A DNA stretch of 64,000 nucleotides from Bacteroidales bacterium (GTDB lineage Bacteria; Bacteroidota; Bacteroidia; Bacteroidales; UBA932), in the NCBI GenBank assembly GCA_024402115.1, contig JAKSJQ010000007.1:1-64000 (forward strand), given 5' to 3'. Numbering within the stretch: the stretch's first letter is position 1; each line of letters begins with the position of its first letter. Position numbers and translations under genes: made by a program. The notes beneath the pieces are model-generated. The model searched no databases. It was not told the DNA's origin and saw only the letters and a program-made list of their open reading frames with translations. Below, one piece after another: positions 1 to 10,050 of the stretch.

Positions 1-2
1 AG

Positions 3-1031
3 TTCCTCGCTTTCGAGCAGACTTTCAAGAACTCTCTCACCACTCTCCCTATGGGTGGCGGAAAGGGCGGTTCCGACTTCAGCCCACGCGGCAAGTCTGA
101 TGCAGAGGTCATGCGTTTCTGCCAGGCATTTGCAATGGAGCTCTCACGCCACATCGGTCCGGACATCGACGTCCCTGCAGGTGACATCGGAGTAGGCGGA
201 CGTGAGGTAGGTTTCATGTTCGGTATGTACAAGAAGCTCACCAAGGAGTTCAGCGGTACCTTCACAGGCAAGGGCCTCGAGTTCGGAGGTTCACTCATCC
301 GTCCTGAGGCAACCGGTTACGGTGTCGTTTACTTCCTTCAGGATATGCTCGCTACCAAGGGTCTTGACGTGAAGGGCAAGTCAGTCCTCATCTCAGGTTC
401 AGGTAACGTTGCACAGTATGCTGCACAGAAGGTTCTCCAGCTCGGTGGAAAGGTTCTCACATTGTCGGACTCTGACGGATATATCTACGATCCAGACGGA
501 ATCGATGAGGAGAAGCTCAAGTATGTGATGCTCCTCAAGAACGGTTACCGTGGACGTATCAAGGAGTATGCTGAGAAGTATGGCGTGAAGTACGTCGGCA
601 ACGGCGCGAAGCCATGGGCTGAGAAGGCAGATATCGCTCTCCCTTGCGCTACCCAGAACGAGCTTCTCGAGGATCACGCAAAGGCTCTCGTCGCCAATGG
701 TGTGATCGCTGTCTGCGAAGGTGCAAACATGCCTACCGCTCCTGATGCAATCAAGGTTCTCCAGGAGGCTAAGGTTCTCTACTCTCCAGGTAAGGCTTCC
801 AACGCCGGTGGTGTATCGGTATCAGGTCTTGAGATGTCACAGAACTCTGAGCGTCTCTCTTGGACTTCTGACGAGGTTGACGGCCGTCTCCGCGCTATCA
901 TGGACGACATCCATGCAAACTGCGTGAAGTATGGTACCGAGCCTGACGGTTATGTGAACTACGTGAAGGGTGCGAACGTTGCCGGCTTCATGAAGGTTGC
1001 AAAGGCAATGATGGCCCAGGGCGTATATTAA
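3..1031 (+). CDS. gdhA: NADP-type glutamate dehydrogenase, C-terminal part
   Basis: Makes glutamate from 2-oxoglutarate and ammonia, or the reverse; cytoplasmic, the main ammonium-assimilation route in many Bacteroidales. The gene runs in from before the window: the frame is open from base 3 and reads the family block FEQTFKNSLTTLPMGGGKGG, so the ATG at 51 is an internal methionine and not the start. The lysine of GGGKGG is the conserved substrate-site lysine. The Rossmann segment appears as SGSGNVAQYAAQK, and the end (NAGGVSVSGLEMSQNS) is typical of hexameric bacterial GDH. About 100 N-terminal residues are missing. Followed directly by an intrinsic terminator, so it ends its transcription unit. 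Cofactor preference is inferred from the family only. Confidence 0.95.
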   Translation, partial: FLAFEQTFKNSLTTLPMGGGKGGSDFSPRGKSDAEVMRFCQAFAMELSRHIGPDIDVPAGDIGVGGREVGFMFGMYKKLTKEFSGTFTGKGLEFGGSLIRPEATGYGVVYFLQDMLATKGLDVKGKSVLISGSGNVAQYAAQKVLQLGGKVLTLSDSDGYIYDPDGIDEEKLKYVMLLKNGYRGRIKEYAEKYGVKYVGNGAKPWAEKADIALPCATQNELLEDHAKALVANGVIAVCEGANMPTAPDAIKVLQEAKVLYSPGKASNAGGVSVSGLEMSQNSERLSWTSDEVDGRLRAIMDDIHANCVKYGTEPDGYVNYVKGANVAGFMKVAKAMMAQGVY

Positions 1032-1094
1032 TCGATTCCTCTCCCCAAGGACGAACTTAACTCCCCAGGCACTTAACAAATTTTCCCCAATAAG

Positions 1095-1125
1095 AAGAGG
1101 CGGTGACCGAAAGTCATCGCCTCTT
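1095..1125 (+). terminator. Intrinsic terminator after gdhA
   Basis: A 13-bp stem (1095-1107 with 1113-1125, one G-T pair) closes a 5-nt loop and is followed by a short T run. The core is nearly identical, including the loop, to the reverse complement of the hairpin at 55737-55760 (see findings). Confidence 0.85.
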
Positions 1126-1138
1126 TAATTTGTCTGCC

Positions 1139-1840
1139 TTATTCTATGTCTGTTACGGTGAGGAGGCCGGAAGCGACCTTGAACCTGACGTTATGACCCC
1201 CGAAGGAGAGACCGTAGACTCTCTCCGGGTCGTCCTGATAGGATGGGCGTGGGTCCAGGCTGAGTACCTCGCGGAGTTCGACGAGGAACTTTCCGTTGCG
1301 GGCGAACCGTGATACCAGCCCCTCGGGGATTGTGACTTCCACCTTTCTCTCCGGGAGCGAGTCGACGTATCCGCTTGCGGCCTCAGGATGGGAGTCTGCG
1401 TAGGTGATGTATGGCTTGATGTCATAGATAGGCGTTCCGTCCATCAGGTCGGCTCCCTTGACCCAGATAACCGGGCCTTCAGCGCTGTCAAGCTCAATAT
1501 GGTCGATGCGCACGGATGACAGTCCGAGAGGGTTGGGACGGAAGGGGGAGCGTGTTGCAAAGACGCCCATGGACTTGTTCCCGCCCAGTCTCGGAGGGCG
1601 TACGGTCGGCTGCCATGGGGATTCCGTTTCCTCATTCTTGCCACGTCTGCGATTTGCGGAGAATTCCCATATCAGCCAGATGTAGTCGAATTCCGCAAGA
1701 CCTCGGAGGGCGTCGGCATTCCTGTACCGTGGCTCGAACACTATCCTCGCGGAGAGGTTCTCTGCGAGGCCGCTCTGACGGGGGATTCCGAATTTTTCCG
1801 GGAACGCGCTCCGGATATGTGCGATCGGCTCGATGATCAT
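1139..1840 (-). CDS. trmO: tRNA (t6A37) N6-methyltransferase TrmO
   Basis: Methylates N6 of the threonylcarbamoyl-adenosine at position 37 of ANN-decoding tRNAs using SAM. The protein is 233 residues, the same size as the E. coli enzyme, and is collinear with the TsaA/TrmO family: N-terminal PIAHIRSAF, the central block RSPFRPNPLGLSSVRI that lines the SAM pocket of the beta-barrel fold, and KPYITYADS later. It lies 4 bp behind the CDF transporter on the same strand, so the two are likely co-transcribed, though no functional link is obvious. Converges on gdhA. Confidence 0.9.
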   Translation of the reverse strand: MIIEPIAHIRSAFPEKFGIPRQSGLAENLSARIVFEPRYRNADALRGLAEFDYIWLIWEFSANRRRGKNEETESPWQPTVRPPRLGGNKSMGVFATRSPFRPNPLGLSSVRIDHIELDSAEGPVIWVKGADLMDGTPIYDIKPYITYADSHPEAASGYVDSLPERKVEVTIPEGLVSRFARNGKFLVELREVLSLDPRPSYQDDPERVYGLSFGGHNVRFKVASGLLTVTDIE

Positions 1841-1844
1841 AGGC

Positions 1845-2765
1845 TTATTCGCACAGATAGTCCTCGCCGGGCCTCTTGATAGGCTCCACGTGGATATTGA
1901 CTATGGTGTCGGCTCCGAATTCCTGCTTGAGCCTTCTTTCGATCTGGGAAGTGCGCGTGTGCGCCATCCTGAGGCTGATCTCTCCGTCCATCCTGAAATG
2001 CATGGAGATCACGGATATGCTGCCGATGCGGCGCGTGCGCAGGTGGTGAGGCTCCTCCACGTCGGGATACTCCCTCACGATGGCGAGGATCTTCTCCATG
2101 TCCTCCGGTGGAAGTGACTTCTCCATGAGCTCGTCAAGTCCGTCCTTGAGCAGCCTGATGGCGACCTTCATGATCATCGCTCCGACAATTATCGATGCCA
2201 GAGGGTCGAGCACGGTCCATCTCCTGCCCAGGAGTATGGCTCCGCCGATGCCGATGAGGGTGCCGACTGACGAGAGCGCATCGCTTCGGTGGTGCCATGC
2301 GTTTGCGACGACGACAGGGGAGTCTATCTGCCTGCCCTTGCGTACGGTATACTGATAGACGAGTTCCTTGAGGATGATGGATGCCAGTGCAGCCCAGAGA
2401 GCAAGCATTCCGGGACTTTCAAGCTCGCCTCCCTGCACCCAGTCCGCTATCATGACGGCACCCTTCACGATGATGCCTACGGCGACGCCGCCGAGAAGAA
2501 GACCTATGATGGTCGTCGCGAGGGTCTCGTATTTGCCGTGTCCGTAGGTGTGGTCTTCGTCATCGGGCTTGCTGCTTATCTTGACGAAGATGATTACTAT
2601 CATGTCGGTGACGAAGTCGGAGAGGGAGTGCACGGCGTCTGCGGTCATGGCGGAGCTTCGCGCAAGTATGCCTGCCACGAACTTGAATACGAGCAGAGCC
2701 ACGTTGATCGCGCTGCCCGCCAGCGTAACCTTGTATATTTCCTTCTCTCTCTGACTGTTTTCCAT
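1845..2765 (-). CDS. Cation diffusion facilitator family transporter (zinc-type)
   Basis: Exports divalent metal from the cytoplasm in exchange for protons. 306 residues from the chosen start (MENSQREKEIYK, at 2765); the open frame extends upstream but would overlap the divergent promoter and adds nothing like the family. Six hydrophobic segments are visible. The metal site is HxxxD in TM2 (DAVHSLSD) and HxxxD in TM5 (WHHRSD); HD-HD sites are associated with zinc-selective members such as ZitB, whereas FieF has DxxxD in TM2, so zinc export is the better guess. The C-terminal cytoplasmic domain (metallochaperone-like, with HHLRTRRIGS) is complete. First gene of a two-gene unit with trmO. Confidence 0.9.
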   Translation of the reverse strand: MENSQREKEIYKVTLAGSAINVALLVFKFVAGILARSSAMTADAVHSLSDFVTDMIVIIFVKISSKPDDEDHTYGHGKYETLATTIIGLLLGGVAVGIIVKGAVMIADWVQGGELESPGMLALWAALASIILKELVYQYTVRKGRQIDSPVVVANAWHHRSDALSSVGTLIGIGGAILLGRRWTVLDPLASIIVGAMIMKVAIRLLKDGLDELMEKSLPPEDMEKILAIVREYPDVEEPHHLRTRRIGSISVISMHFRMDGEISLRMAHTRTSQIERRLKQEFGADTIVNIHVEPIKRPGEDYLCE

Positions 2766-2831
2766 CGAAATTATTCTTATGCCTTCAAATTTAATCATTT
2801 TTAGTTCATCAACAGCGGAATATCTGTGCAC

Positions 2832-2865
2832 TTTTTTGATATGAAAGTCATAATACCTATATTTG
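2832..2865 (+). promoter_or_regulatory. Promoter for the GH8-GH43 operon
   Basis: -33 element TTTTTTG at 2832-2838, 19-bp spacer, and -7 element TATATTTG at 2858-2865, matching the Bacteroidetes TTTG/TAnnTTTG consensus. The predicted start lies about 36 nt before the GH8 start codon. Confidence 0.65.
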
Positions 2866-2905
2866 ATTGGATTTATATCGGACACTAATAACAACCAGTA
2901 CACAT

Positions 2906-4183
2906 ATGAAAAGGTTTATCCTCACAATCGCAGCGGGACTCTGCCTCGTTGCATGTGCTCCTAAGGGAATCCAGGAACCTTGGAGCAAGGGTGGTTTCGA
3001 AACCCACAAGTATCGTAATGTCTTCGCTGAGATGGGATACTCTCAGCAGGAAATCGACCAGAAGCTCGATGAGATCTACAAAGAGGTCTTCGAGGGACCT
3101 AACAAGGTTTATTTCGAGGTAGGCGACTCACTCGGATATGTATCCGACATCAAGAACTACGATGCCCGTACAGAGGGCATGTCATACGGCCTCATGGTTG
3201 CTGTACAGCTTGACAAGAAGGATGTGTTCGACCGCATCTGGAGATGGGCAAAGAAGTACATGCAGTATCAGGATGGCCCAATGAAGGGCTACTTTGCATG
3301 GAGCCTTGCGACCGACGGCACCATCAAGGGTCGTGGTCCTGCGTCTGACGGTGAGCTCTATTTCATCACATCGCTGATCTTCGCTTCCAACCGCTGGGGC
3401 AATGACGGTGACATCAATTATCTCGCAGAGGCACAGAACATCCTCAACAGCTCATGGGAGAAGGATGGCAGCGAGGACGGCATCATGCCTTTCATCAACA
3501 AGGAGCATCATCTCATCACCTTCACACCTGACGGCTTCGGCGTGAACTATACTGACCCTTCATACCATCTTCCTGCATTCTACGAAGTGTGGGCTCGCTG
3601 GGCAAATGACGGCCGCGCTGATTTCTACCGCGAGTGCGCAAAGGCCAGCCGCGAGTATCTCCACAAGTCAATCAATTCCGAGACCGGTCTCAACCCTGAT
3701 TACAACAACTACGACGGTTCGTTCATGAAGAGATTCGGCGGCAGGGAAGAGAAGACCTTCCGCTACGATTCATGGCGTGTCCCTATGAACATCGCTCTCG
3801 ACTATTCATGGGCTTGCGCGGACAAGGAGTGGCAGAACAACTATGCGAACACTATCCAGTCATTCCTTTATTCTCAGGGAATCGACGAGTTCGTTGACCA
3901 GTACAATGTAGACGGTACCACTCCTGACTTCATTTGGTCAGCAGGTCAGAGCGCATATCAGGGCAATGGTCTCCGCCATTCAGTCGGCTTCGTGGCAACT
4001 GCTGCAGCTGTCACCCTTGCAGCAGACAACGATATCTGCGGCGAGTTTGTCGAGAGACTCTGGAACAGCAAGAATGAGCCATATGAGGACGGTTATTTCG
4101 ATGCATATTATGATGGTCTCCTCCGTCTCTTCGCATTCATGCACCTCAGCGGCAATTACCGCGTGATTGAACCTGCAAAGTAA
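2906..4183 (+). CDS. GH8 reducing-end xylose-releasing exo-oligoxylanase, lipoprotein
   Basis: Removes xylose from the reducing end of short xylo-oligosaccharides. Start chosen at 2906 (MKRFILTIAAGLCLVAC), which gives an SpII signal with lipobox cysteine at residue 17; the upstream in-frame start lies in the promoter region. The mature part is one GH8 (alpha/alpha)6 catalytic domain of about 400 residues, the usual size. The block YDARTEGMSYGLM contains the catalytic acid (Glu90), and this motif is characteristic of the Rex-type GH8 enzymes rather than of endo-glucanases or chitosanases. A 21-bp gap to the GH43 gene indicates an operon: Rex trims oligosaccharides that the GH43 enzyme debranches or hydrolyses. 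Membrane-anchored, probably periplasmic or on the cell surface. Confidence 0.9.
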   Translation: MKRFILTIAAGLCLVACAPKGIQEPWSKGGFETHKYRNVFAEMGYSQQEIDQKLDEIYKEVFEGPNKVYFEVGDSLGYVSDIKNYDARTEGMSYGLMVAVQLDKKDVFDRIWRWAKKYMQYQDGPMKGYFAWSLATDGTIKGRGPASDGELYFITSLIFASNRWGNDGDINYLAEAQNILNSSWEKDGSEDGIMPFINKEHHLITFTPDGFGVNYTDPSYHLPAFYEVWARWANDGRADFYRECAKASREYLHKSINSETGLNPDYNNYDGSFMKRFGGREEKTFRYDSWRVPMNIALDYSWACADKEWQNNYANTIQSFLYSQGIDEFVDQYNVDGTTPDFIWSAGQSAYQGNGLRHSVGFVATAAAVTLAADNDICGEFVERLWNSKNEPYEDGYFDAYYDGLLRLFAFMHLSGNYRVIEPAK

Positions 4184-4204
4184 CAGCACAAATCCTGAAT
4201 CGAT

Positions 4205-5560
4205 ATGAAAAAATTACTGATCCCTGCAGCATTGCTGCTCACTTCTGTGTCGCTTTCTGCACAGAACCCGATCATTTCGGGCAACTTTTCTGCAGACCCT
4301 TCTGCCCATGTGTTTGATGGACGTGTATACGTCTATCCTTCACATGATATACCAGCTCCTTACGACTATGCAAGAAAGGACTGGTTCGTAATGGCTGACT
4401 ACCATGTATATTCTTCAGACAACCTCGTCGACTGGGTTGACCATGGTGTTATCGTTGACCAGAGGGACGTTCCATGGGTGAACGCGAAGGGCTACAATAT
4501 GTGGGCGCCAGACTGTAATTTTGTCAACGGCAAGTACTATTTTGTGTTCCCTGCTGGACAGAAGCCGAAGCCTGGTCAGAGATTCGCCGGTAACGGTATC
4601 GGTTTCGCAACTTCCGATACTCCTTACGGTCCTTTCACTCCTGAGGCTGAACCTATTCCTGGAATCGGCGGTATCGATCCTTGTCTCTTCGTAGATGACG
4701 ACGGAAGCGCCTATCTTGCATGGTCAGGCCGTGGCCTGCAGGTGCAGAAGCTTGCTGCTGACATGTCAGGTGTAGTAGGTGAGCCTTACAATGTGTCAAC
4801 CGTCATCCCTAAGGGTATGACTGAAGGTCCTTACCTCTTCAAGGCAAACGGCAAGTACTATTATTCATTCCCATGGGTTGAGAAGGAGCGTGAGTGTCTT
4901 GCATATGCAATGGCAGACAATCCTCTCGGACCATACAAGTTCATGGGTAAGATCATGGAGCAGTCAGAGACCATCTGCTGGACCAACCATCACTCTGTAG
5001 TGAATTTCCAGGGCAAATGGTATCTCTTCTACCATCACAACGACTATTCTCCATATTTCGACAAGAACAGGTCAGTATGCGTGGATGAGCTCCACTTCAA
5101 CCCTGACGGTACCATCGTCCCTGTTGTACCTACCTTCCGTGGTGTGGGCAATACTCCTGCGAAGTCAAATATCCAGGTAGACCGTTACTCGAACATGAAG
5201 GATGTCTACGTCAAGGTTGATTTCCTTAACGCTGACGAGCCTTTCGAGGGTTGGAAGACCATCATGTGGAACACCACCGAGGAGAAGACTCCTGCATGGA
5301 TCAGCTATGACCGCGTTGACTTCGGTTCAGGTGACTACAATGCAGCTGCCATCCGCGTGAACTCACTCGCAGGCGGCGTCATCGAGCTCAGGGCTGATGC
5401 AGTTGACGGTCCTGTGATCGCTACTATCCCTGTAGAGGGCCGCAAGGGCTGGACTGAGCAGGTTGCTGTCGCTTCTGAGAAGATCAAGGGCCTCCACAAT
5501 CTCTATGTCCTCATGACCAGCGGTAGCCATATCGAGATCGACTGGGTAAGCTTCAAGTAG
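4205..5560 (+). CDS. GH43 xylosidase/arabinofuranosidase with C-terminal CBM6-like domain
   Basis: 451 residues with an SpI signal peptide (MKKLLIPAALLLTSVSLSAQ). Five-bladed propeller domain at about 22-310 with the three GH43 acidic residues in place: Asp31 (SADPSAHVFDGR), Asp158 (GGIDPCLFVDDDG) and Glu207 (TEGPYLFKANGKYY). Residues from about 325 to the end form a beta-sandwich of CBM6 type (DRVDFGSGDYNAAAIRVNS, ending HIEIDWVSFK), which in this family binds xylan. Members act as beta-xylosidase or alpha-L-arabinofuranosidase; the subfamily cannot be fixed by eye. Second gene of an operon with the GH8 enzyme; strong terminator directly after. Confidence 0.9.
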   Translation: MKKLLIPAALLLTSVSLSAQNPIISGNFSADPSAHVFDGRVYVYPSHDIPAPYDYARKDWFVMADYHVYSSDNLVDWVDHGVIVDQRDVPWVNAKGYNMWAPDCNFVNGKYYFVFPAGQKPKPGQRFAGNGIGFATSDTPYGPFTPEAEPIPGIGGIDPCLFVDDDGSAYLAWSGRGLQVQKLAADMSGVVGEPYNVSTVIPKGMTEGPYLFKANGKYYYSFPWVEKERECLAYAMADNPLGPYKFMGKIMEQSETICWTNHHSVVNFQGKWYLFYHHNDYSPYFDKNRSVCVDELHFNPDGTIVPVVPTFRGVGNTPAKSNIQVDRYSNMKDVYVKVDFLNADEPFEGWKTIMWNTTEEKTPAWISYDRVDFGSGDYNAAAIRVNSLAGGVIELRADAVDGPVIATIPVEGRKGWTEQVAVASEKIKGLHNLYVLMTSGSHIEIDWVSFK

Positions 5561-5582
5561 ATCTGACCTCATCAGACAATAT

Positions 5583-5611
5583 AAGCCGGCTGGATTCCAG
5601 CCGGCTTTTTT
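5583..5611 (+). terminator. Intrinsic terminator after the GH8-GH43 operon
   Basis: Perfect 11-bp GC-rich stem (5583-5593 with 5597-5607), 3-nt loop, then a T run. Confidence 0.95.
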
Positions 5612-5638
5612 GTTGTACCATTTCTTCGTTGTACCATT
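5612..5638 (+). repeat. Short direct repeat GTTGTACCATT, two copies
   Basis: An 11-bp sequence occurs at 5612-5622 and again at 5628-5638, 16 bp apart. The second copy runs into the left arm of the large inverted repeat that follows. Confidence 0.7.
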
Positions 5639-5762
5639 CTGCAGCGGCATCAGCTCCGCAGCCCTCGCTTCGCTCGTCCCTCCCAGCTGTCGCTGGGCCC
5701 CTCCCGCTCATGAAGCCGCGGGCGGCTACAGGCTGCTTGAGCTGATTGCCGCTGCGGAATGG
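5634..5762. repeat. Large imperfect inverted repeat with nested hairpins
   Basis: The left arm (5634-5663) and the right arm (5731-5762) are complementary over about 30 bp with only small indels and a few mismatches. The 67-bp centre contains a perfect 6-bp hairpin (CCCAGC / GCTGGG around a 4-nt loop) and a further CCCGC / GCGGG pair. It starts downstream of one terminator and ends 9 bp from the stop codon of the minus-strand FISUMP gene. It may act as that gene's 3' structure, or be a REP-like palindromic element; no transposase is adjacent. Confidence 0.75.
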
Positions 5763-5771
5763 ATGCTCGGA

Positions 5772-7028
5772 TTATTCCGCGTCGCGGATACAGCGGACAG
5801 GATAGGCATCGGACTTCGCGCCGCCAGCGAGAGGGGACATTGAAGCCGCTGTCGCAGTCTTCTGGAAAGCTACGATGATGGAACCCATCTGGTTGCCGTC
5901 ACTTGCGTATGGAGCATTGCTCCAATAGTTGCCCCAAAGGCCGCTGACGGTGCCGTAAAGCATTCCGTATGCTCCATAGTACCTGCCTGATGCAGGGAAG
6001 AAAGATGAGCCTTCCGCCATGTTCATGCAGTAACCGTAGTTGAACTCACCGTCTACATCGAACTGACTCTCGTCAATGTCGTATCCTCCGGAAGGAGTCG
6101 CTGTCCTGAGGACATCCACAGGAGGTACGCGCCATCCGACAGGACACGGGTCATAGCAGGATTTGCTGCCTTTGTTGGGATACTCGTTACCGTCATTTCT
6201 GAAATTTCCATCTGGGTTGCCCCAAAGGGTGTTGTCCTCCTCCTTGAGCCAGTCCTTGTAAGAACCCGGGAGAGGCTGGCCGGCGAGAACGACGGTAGGA
6301 TTCGCAATCGAGTACTCGAGATTGTTGGCAGCGTCGCTGTACCAAGATGAATAGCTGACAATGACGGTTTCTCCGTCCATGTCATAGAGCTCTGCAGGCA
6401 TGGTGGATGAATCACCGGTGAGTGTCGGGCCTGCTGGGAACGGATCCTTGCGACCCCACTGATAGTACATTCCGTAGCTGTCGAGTGAGCCGGGAGTGGA
6501 TACGAGGGCTCCTATGTTCAGGCTGGCAATCTCATACCCGGTCTTTGTCGTAAATGACTGTAGGCTTTCCTCCGGTTTCCAGATATGCCAGCTCCAGAGA
6601 ATCTTTCCTTCAGAATCTACAGCGGCGAAGAGTGCGCTGCCTGCCTTGTCGGAGAGGTTGAACTTGATGACGCCGTCCTTATAGCAGAACTCGGTGACAA
6701 GGCCCTCGACTGTCTGCCATACGACCTTGGCTGTGTCTGGAGCGAAGCTTGGAGCGTCTGCTCCGTTGCCTGCAACCGTTGCGTCGAAGCAGTATGGGCC
6801 GTCGACCTCGATGAGATAGCAGTTGGCTGTCTCCTTCTCGCTGAGGTTTACGAAGCTTGGCTCGTCCGGTTCATCCGGCGTGTCAGGAGTGTCCGGTTCC
6901 TCAGGCTCTGATGGCTCTTCCGGAATCTCCGGAACGCTTGGGGTAGTTGGATTGTCCGGCTTCCCGCATGCGACCATGAAGGCCGCAGCGAGTGCCAGAG
7001 TCGGAATCAAGAATCTTGCTCGTTTCAT
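5772..7028 (-). CDS. FISUMP-domain lipoprotein (Fibrobacter major paralogous domain)
   Basis: Surface or periplasmic lipoprotein of unknown exact role. 418 residues: SpII signal with lipobox cysteine (AAFMVACGK), then a Pro/Glu/Asp-rich linker of about 35 residues (repeated PDEP, PEEP), a small domain starting NLSEKETANCYLIE that is common in Bacteroidales surface proteins, and a C-terminal FISUMP region with the hallmarks SLNIG, YYQWGRKDPF, CPVGWRVP, ASGRYY, YWSNAP and PVRCIRD. Such domains occur on fimbriae-like and fibre-associated proteins; adhesion is an inference. Last gene of a minus-strand group with the CE1 esterase (16 bp away) and a cupin. Confidence 0.8.
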   Translation of the reverse strand: MKRARFLIPTLALAAAFMVACGKPDNPTTPSVPEIPEEPSEPEEPDTPDTPDEPDEPSFVNLSEKETANCYLIEVDGPYCFDATVAGNGADAPSFAPDTAKVVWQTVEGLVTEFCYKDGVIKFNLSDKAGSALFAAVDSEGKILWSWHIWKPEESLQSFTTKTGYEIASLNIGALVSTPGSLDSYGMYYQWGRKDPFPAGPTLTGDSSTMPAELYDMDGETVIVSYSSWYSDAANNLEYSIANPTVVLAGQPLPGSYKDWLKEEDNTLWGNPDGNFRNDGNEYPNKGSKSCYDPCPVGWRVPPVDVLRTATPSGGYDIDESQFDVDGEFNYGYCMNMAEGSSFFPASGRYYGAYGMLYGTVSGLWGNYWSNAPYASDGNQMGSIIVAFQKTATAASMSPLAGGAKSDAYPVRCIRDAE

Positions 7029-7044
7029 ATACTTGTTCTAAAGA

Positions 7045-8241
<1,197 letters not shown>

Positions 8242-8574
8242 TTATCCGATGTTCGGCACGGCAGCATAGAACTCGAGGTCCTCGTCGCCGCTGTTGATGA
8301 GGCTGTGTGAATGGCCCTTTGGGCAGAATGTGCACTGGCCTGCGCGGATCGGGCTTGCGATGCCGTCATCTATGATCGTGCCTGAACCCTTCATCACGAA
8401 GATGAACTCGCAGTTGGTGTCATGTACATGCTGGCCTATGCTTGCGCCGGGAACGAGTATACCGTGGAGGGCACGGTCGGTCCCGTCCCAGTACATCTGG
8501 GCCTTGAGCTCCTTCTCTCCGCCCTTGAACTTGGGCAGGGAGGTGAATTCCATTGAAGTGAAATCGATGGTCAT
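8242..8574 (-). CDS. Small single-domain cupin protein
   Basis: 110-residue cytoplasmic cupin barrel. Motif 1 is seen as GQHVHDTNCEFIFVMKGSG, with His/His/Glu metal ligands, and motif 2 as PKGHSHSLINSGDEDLEF. Members bind metal and often a small sugar-like ligand; substrate and reaction are unknown. First gene of the group cupin-CE1 esterase-FISUMP lipoprotein. Upstream at 8596-8603 the minus strand carries TAAATTCG, one mismatch from the -7 consensus. Confidence 0.75.
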   Translation of the reverse strand: MTIDFTSMEFTSLPKFKGGEKELKAQMYWDGTDRALHGILVPGASIGQHVHDTNCEFIFVMKGSGTIIDDGIASPIRAGQCTFCPKGHSHSLINSGDEDLEFYAAVPNIG

Positions 8575-8618
8575 ATCGTTTTGTTTTTGTCTATGCGAAT
8601 TTAGTCAAAATCTTGTCA

Positions 8619-10040
8619 TTATCGCGACATTCTTTTGAGAACCGGGCTGAGGAGGAATAGCGCCAGAGACGCAACTGCGGACATGATCACGAAAATCATG
8701 AAGAAATCGTGCAGATTGGCTATCTGGAAGCCCAGGATGGACTTTGCTGCTACCTCGGAGGCACTGCCCGGATAGAATGTCGCGAGCTTGCCGGCGATGA
8801 AGTTGCTGACGGCGCTGGACATGAACCATACGCCCATCATGAGGCTGGTGAATCGCTTCGGCGAGAGCCTGCTCACGAGCGAGAGACCGATAGGCGAGAG
8901 GGAAAGCTCTCCGAGTTCATGGATGAAGTACAGGCTGGTGATCCACATCATGCTGACCTTGATGCCGGGCTGGAGGTCTTTCACTCCGAAGGAGATCACG
9001 AGATAGCCGAGTGAGAGCAGCGCGAGACCGAGTGCCTGCTTCTGGGTGGATGAGGGTTCGAGGCTGGTGCCCCTGAATTTCTTCTTTCCGAGGAATTCCC
9101 ACAGTCCGGCCATGACCGGAGCGAGAGCCACGCAGAAGATGGCAGGGAGGCACTGGAACCAGCTGGTCGGAATCTCTCTTCCGAGTATGTTCCTGTCTGT
9201 CTGCTCCTTGACGAAGTAGGTGAGTGACACTCCGGCCTGCTCATATGCTGCCCAGAAGAATATCACGAAGAGAGCGACGATGAGAATGACTCCGATATGG
9301 GCCCATTCCTGCTTTGTGAGAGGCTGCTTGGCCTGGGTGCTTTCCTCTGCTGCTGGAAGCCTTTCAGGAGCGGCTCCAACCGCTGTGCCGTCCGGGCTGA
9401 CGAGGTACTTGTTCTTCAGGGCAGCGAAAACGACCACGGATATCACCATTGCGATGCATGCGACGAGGAAGCCCCAACGGAAGCGTCCCGGATCTGAGAA
9501 GTCGCCTTCGAAGAGGCCGCATGCGAGCGGTGCGAAGAACGCACCGATGTTGATGCCCATGTAGAAGATGGTGAATGCCGAATCCTTGCGTTTGTCGTCG
9601 GGAGTGTAAAGCTCGCCGACCATGGATGCGATGTTCGGCTTGAAGAAGCCGTTGCCGATTATCAGGCAGGTGAGGCCGGCGAACATCAGCGCCACCGAGA
9701 TCTGGTTGCCGACCGCCGGGTCCATCGCTCCGCCCTCGGAGAAGATGGCCTGGTTCACGAAGCACGCGCTGAGGAACATCAGGAACTGTCCGACTGCCAT
9801 GACGAGACCGCCGGTGATGATGCAATTCCTGTTGCCCAGATAGCGGTCAGAGATATATCCTCCTATCATCGGTGTCAGGTATACGAGACCTGTGTAGGTT
9901 CCATATATCTGGGATGCGTCCTCCATCGTGAAGAGTGCGGCAACCATGTAGAGAGTGAAGATTGCACGCATTCCGAAGTAGGAGAAGCGCTCTGCCATCT
10001 CTGTGGCGAAGAGCAGATACAGTCCTTTTGGATGTTTCAT
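8619..10040 (-). CDS. POT/PTR-family proton-dependent peptide transporter
   Basis: Imports di- and tripeptides driven by protons across the inner membrane. 473 residues, major-facilitator topology with at least 12 hydrophobic segments. The family signature ExxERFxYFG is at the N-terminus (EMAERFSYFGMRAI), and the second POT motif is visible around FTIFYMGINIGAF. An extended hydrophilic loop (about 225-245) separates the two halves. It follows the GH25 lysozyme gene by 10 bp on the same strand and that gene follows rubrerythrin by 9 bp, so they may share transcripts. Peptide uptake fits the asaccharolytic side of gut Bacteroidales. Confidence 0.9.
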   Translation of the reverse strand: MKHPKGLYLLFATEMAERFSYFGMRAIFTLYMVAALFTMEDASQIYGTYTGLVYLTPMIGGYISDRYLGNRNCIITGGLVMAVGQFLMFLSACFVNQAIFSEGGAMDPAVGNQISVALMFAGLTCLIIGNGFFKPNIASMVGELYTPDDKRKDSAFTIFYMGINIGAFFAPLACGLFEGDFSDPGRFRWGFLVACIAMVISVVVFAALKNKYLVSPDGTAVGAAPERLPAAEESTQAKQPLTKQEWAHIGVILIVALFVIFFWAAYEQAGVSLTYFVKEQTDRNILGREIPTSWFQCLPAIFCVALAPVMAGLWEFLGKKKFRGTSLEPSSTQKQALGLALLSLGYLVISFGVKDLQPGIKVSMMWITSLYFIHELGELSLSPIGLSLVSRLSPKRFTSLMMGVWFMSSAVSNFIAGKLATFYPGSASEVAAKSILGFQIANLHDFFMIFVIMSAVASLALFLLSPVLKRMSR

Positions 10041-10050
10041 CTTGCTTGCG

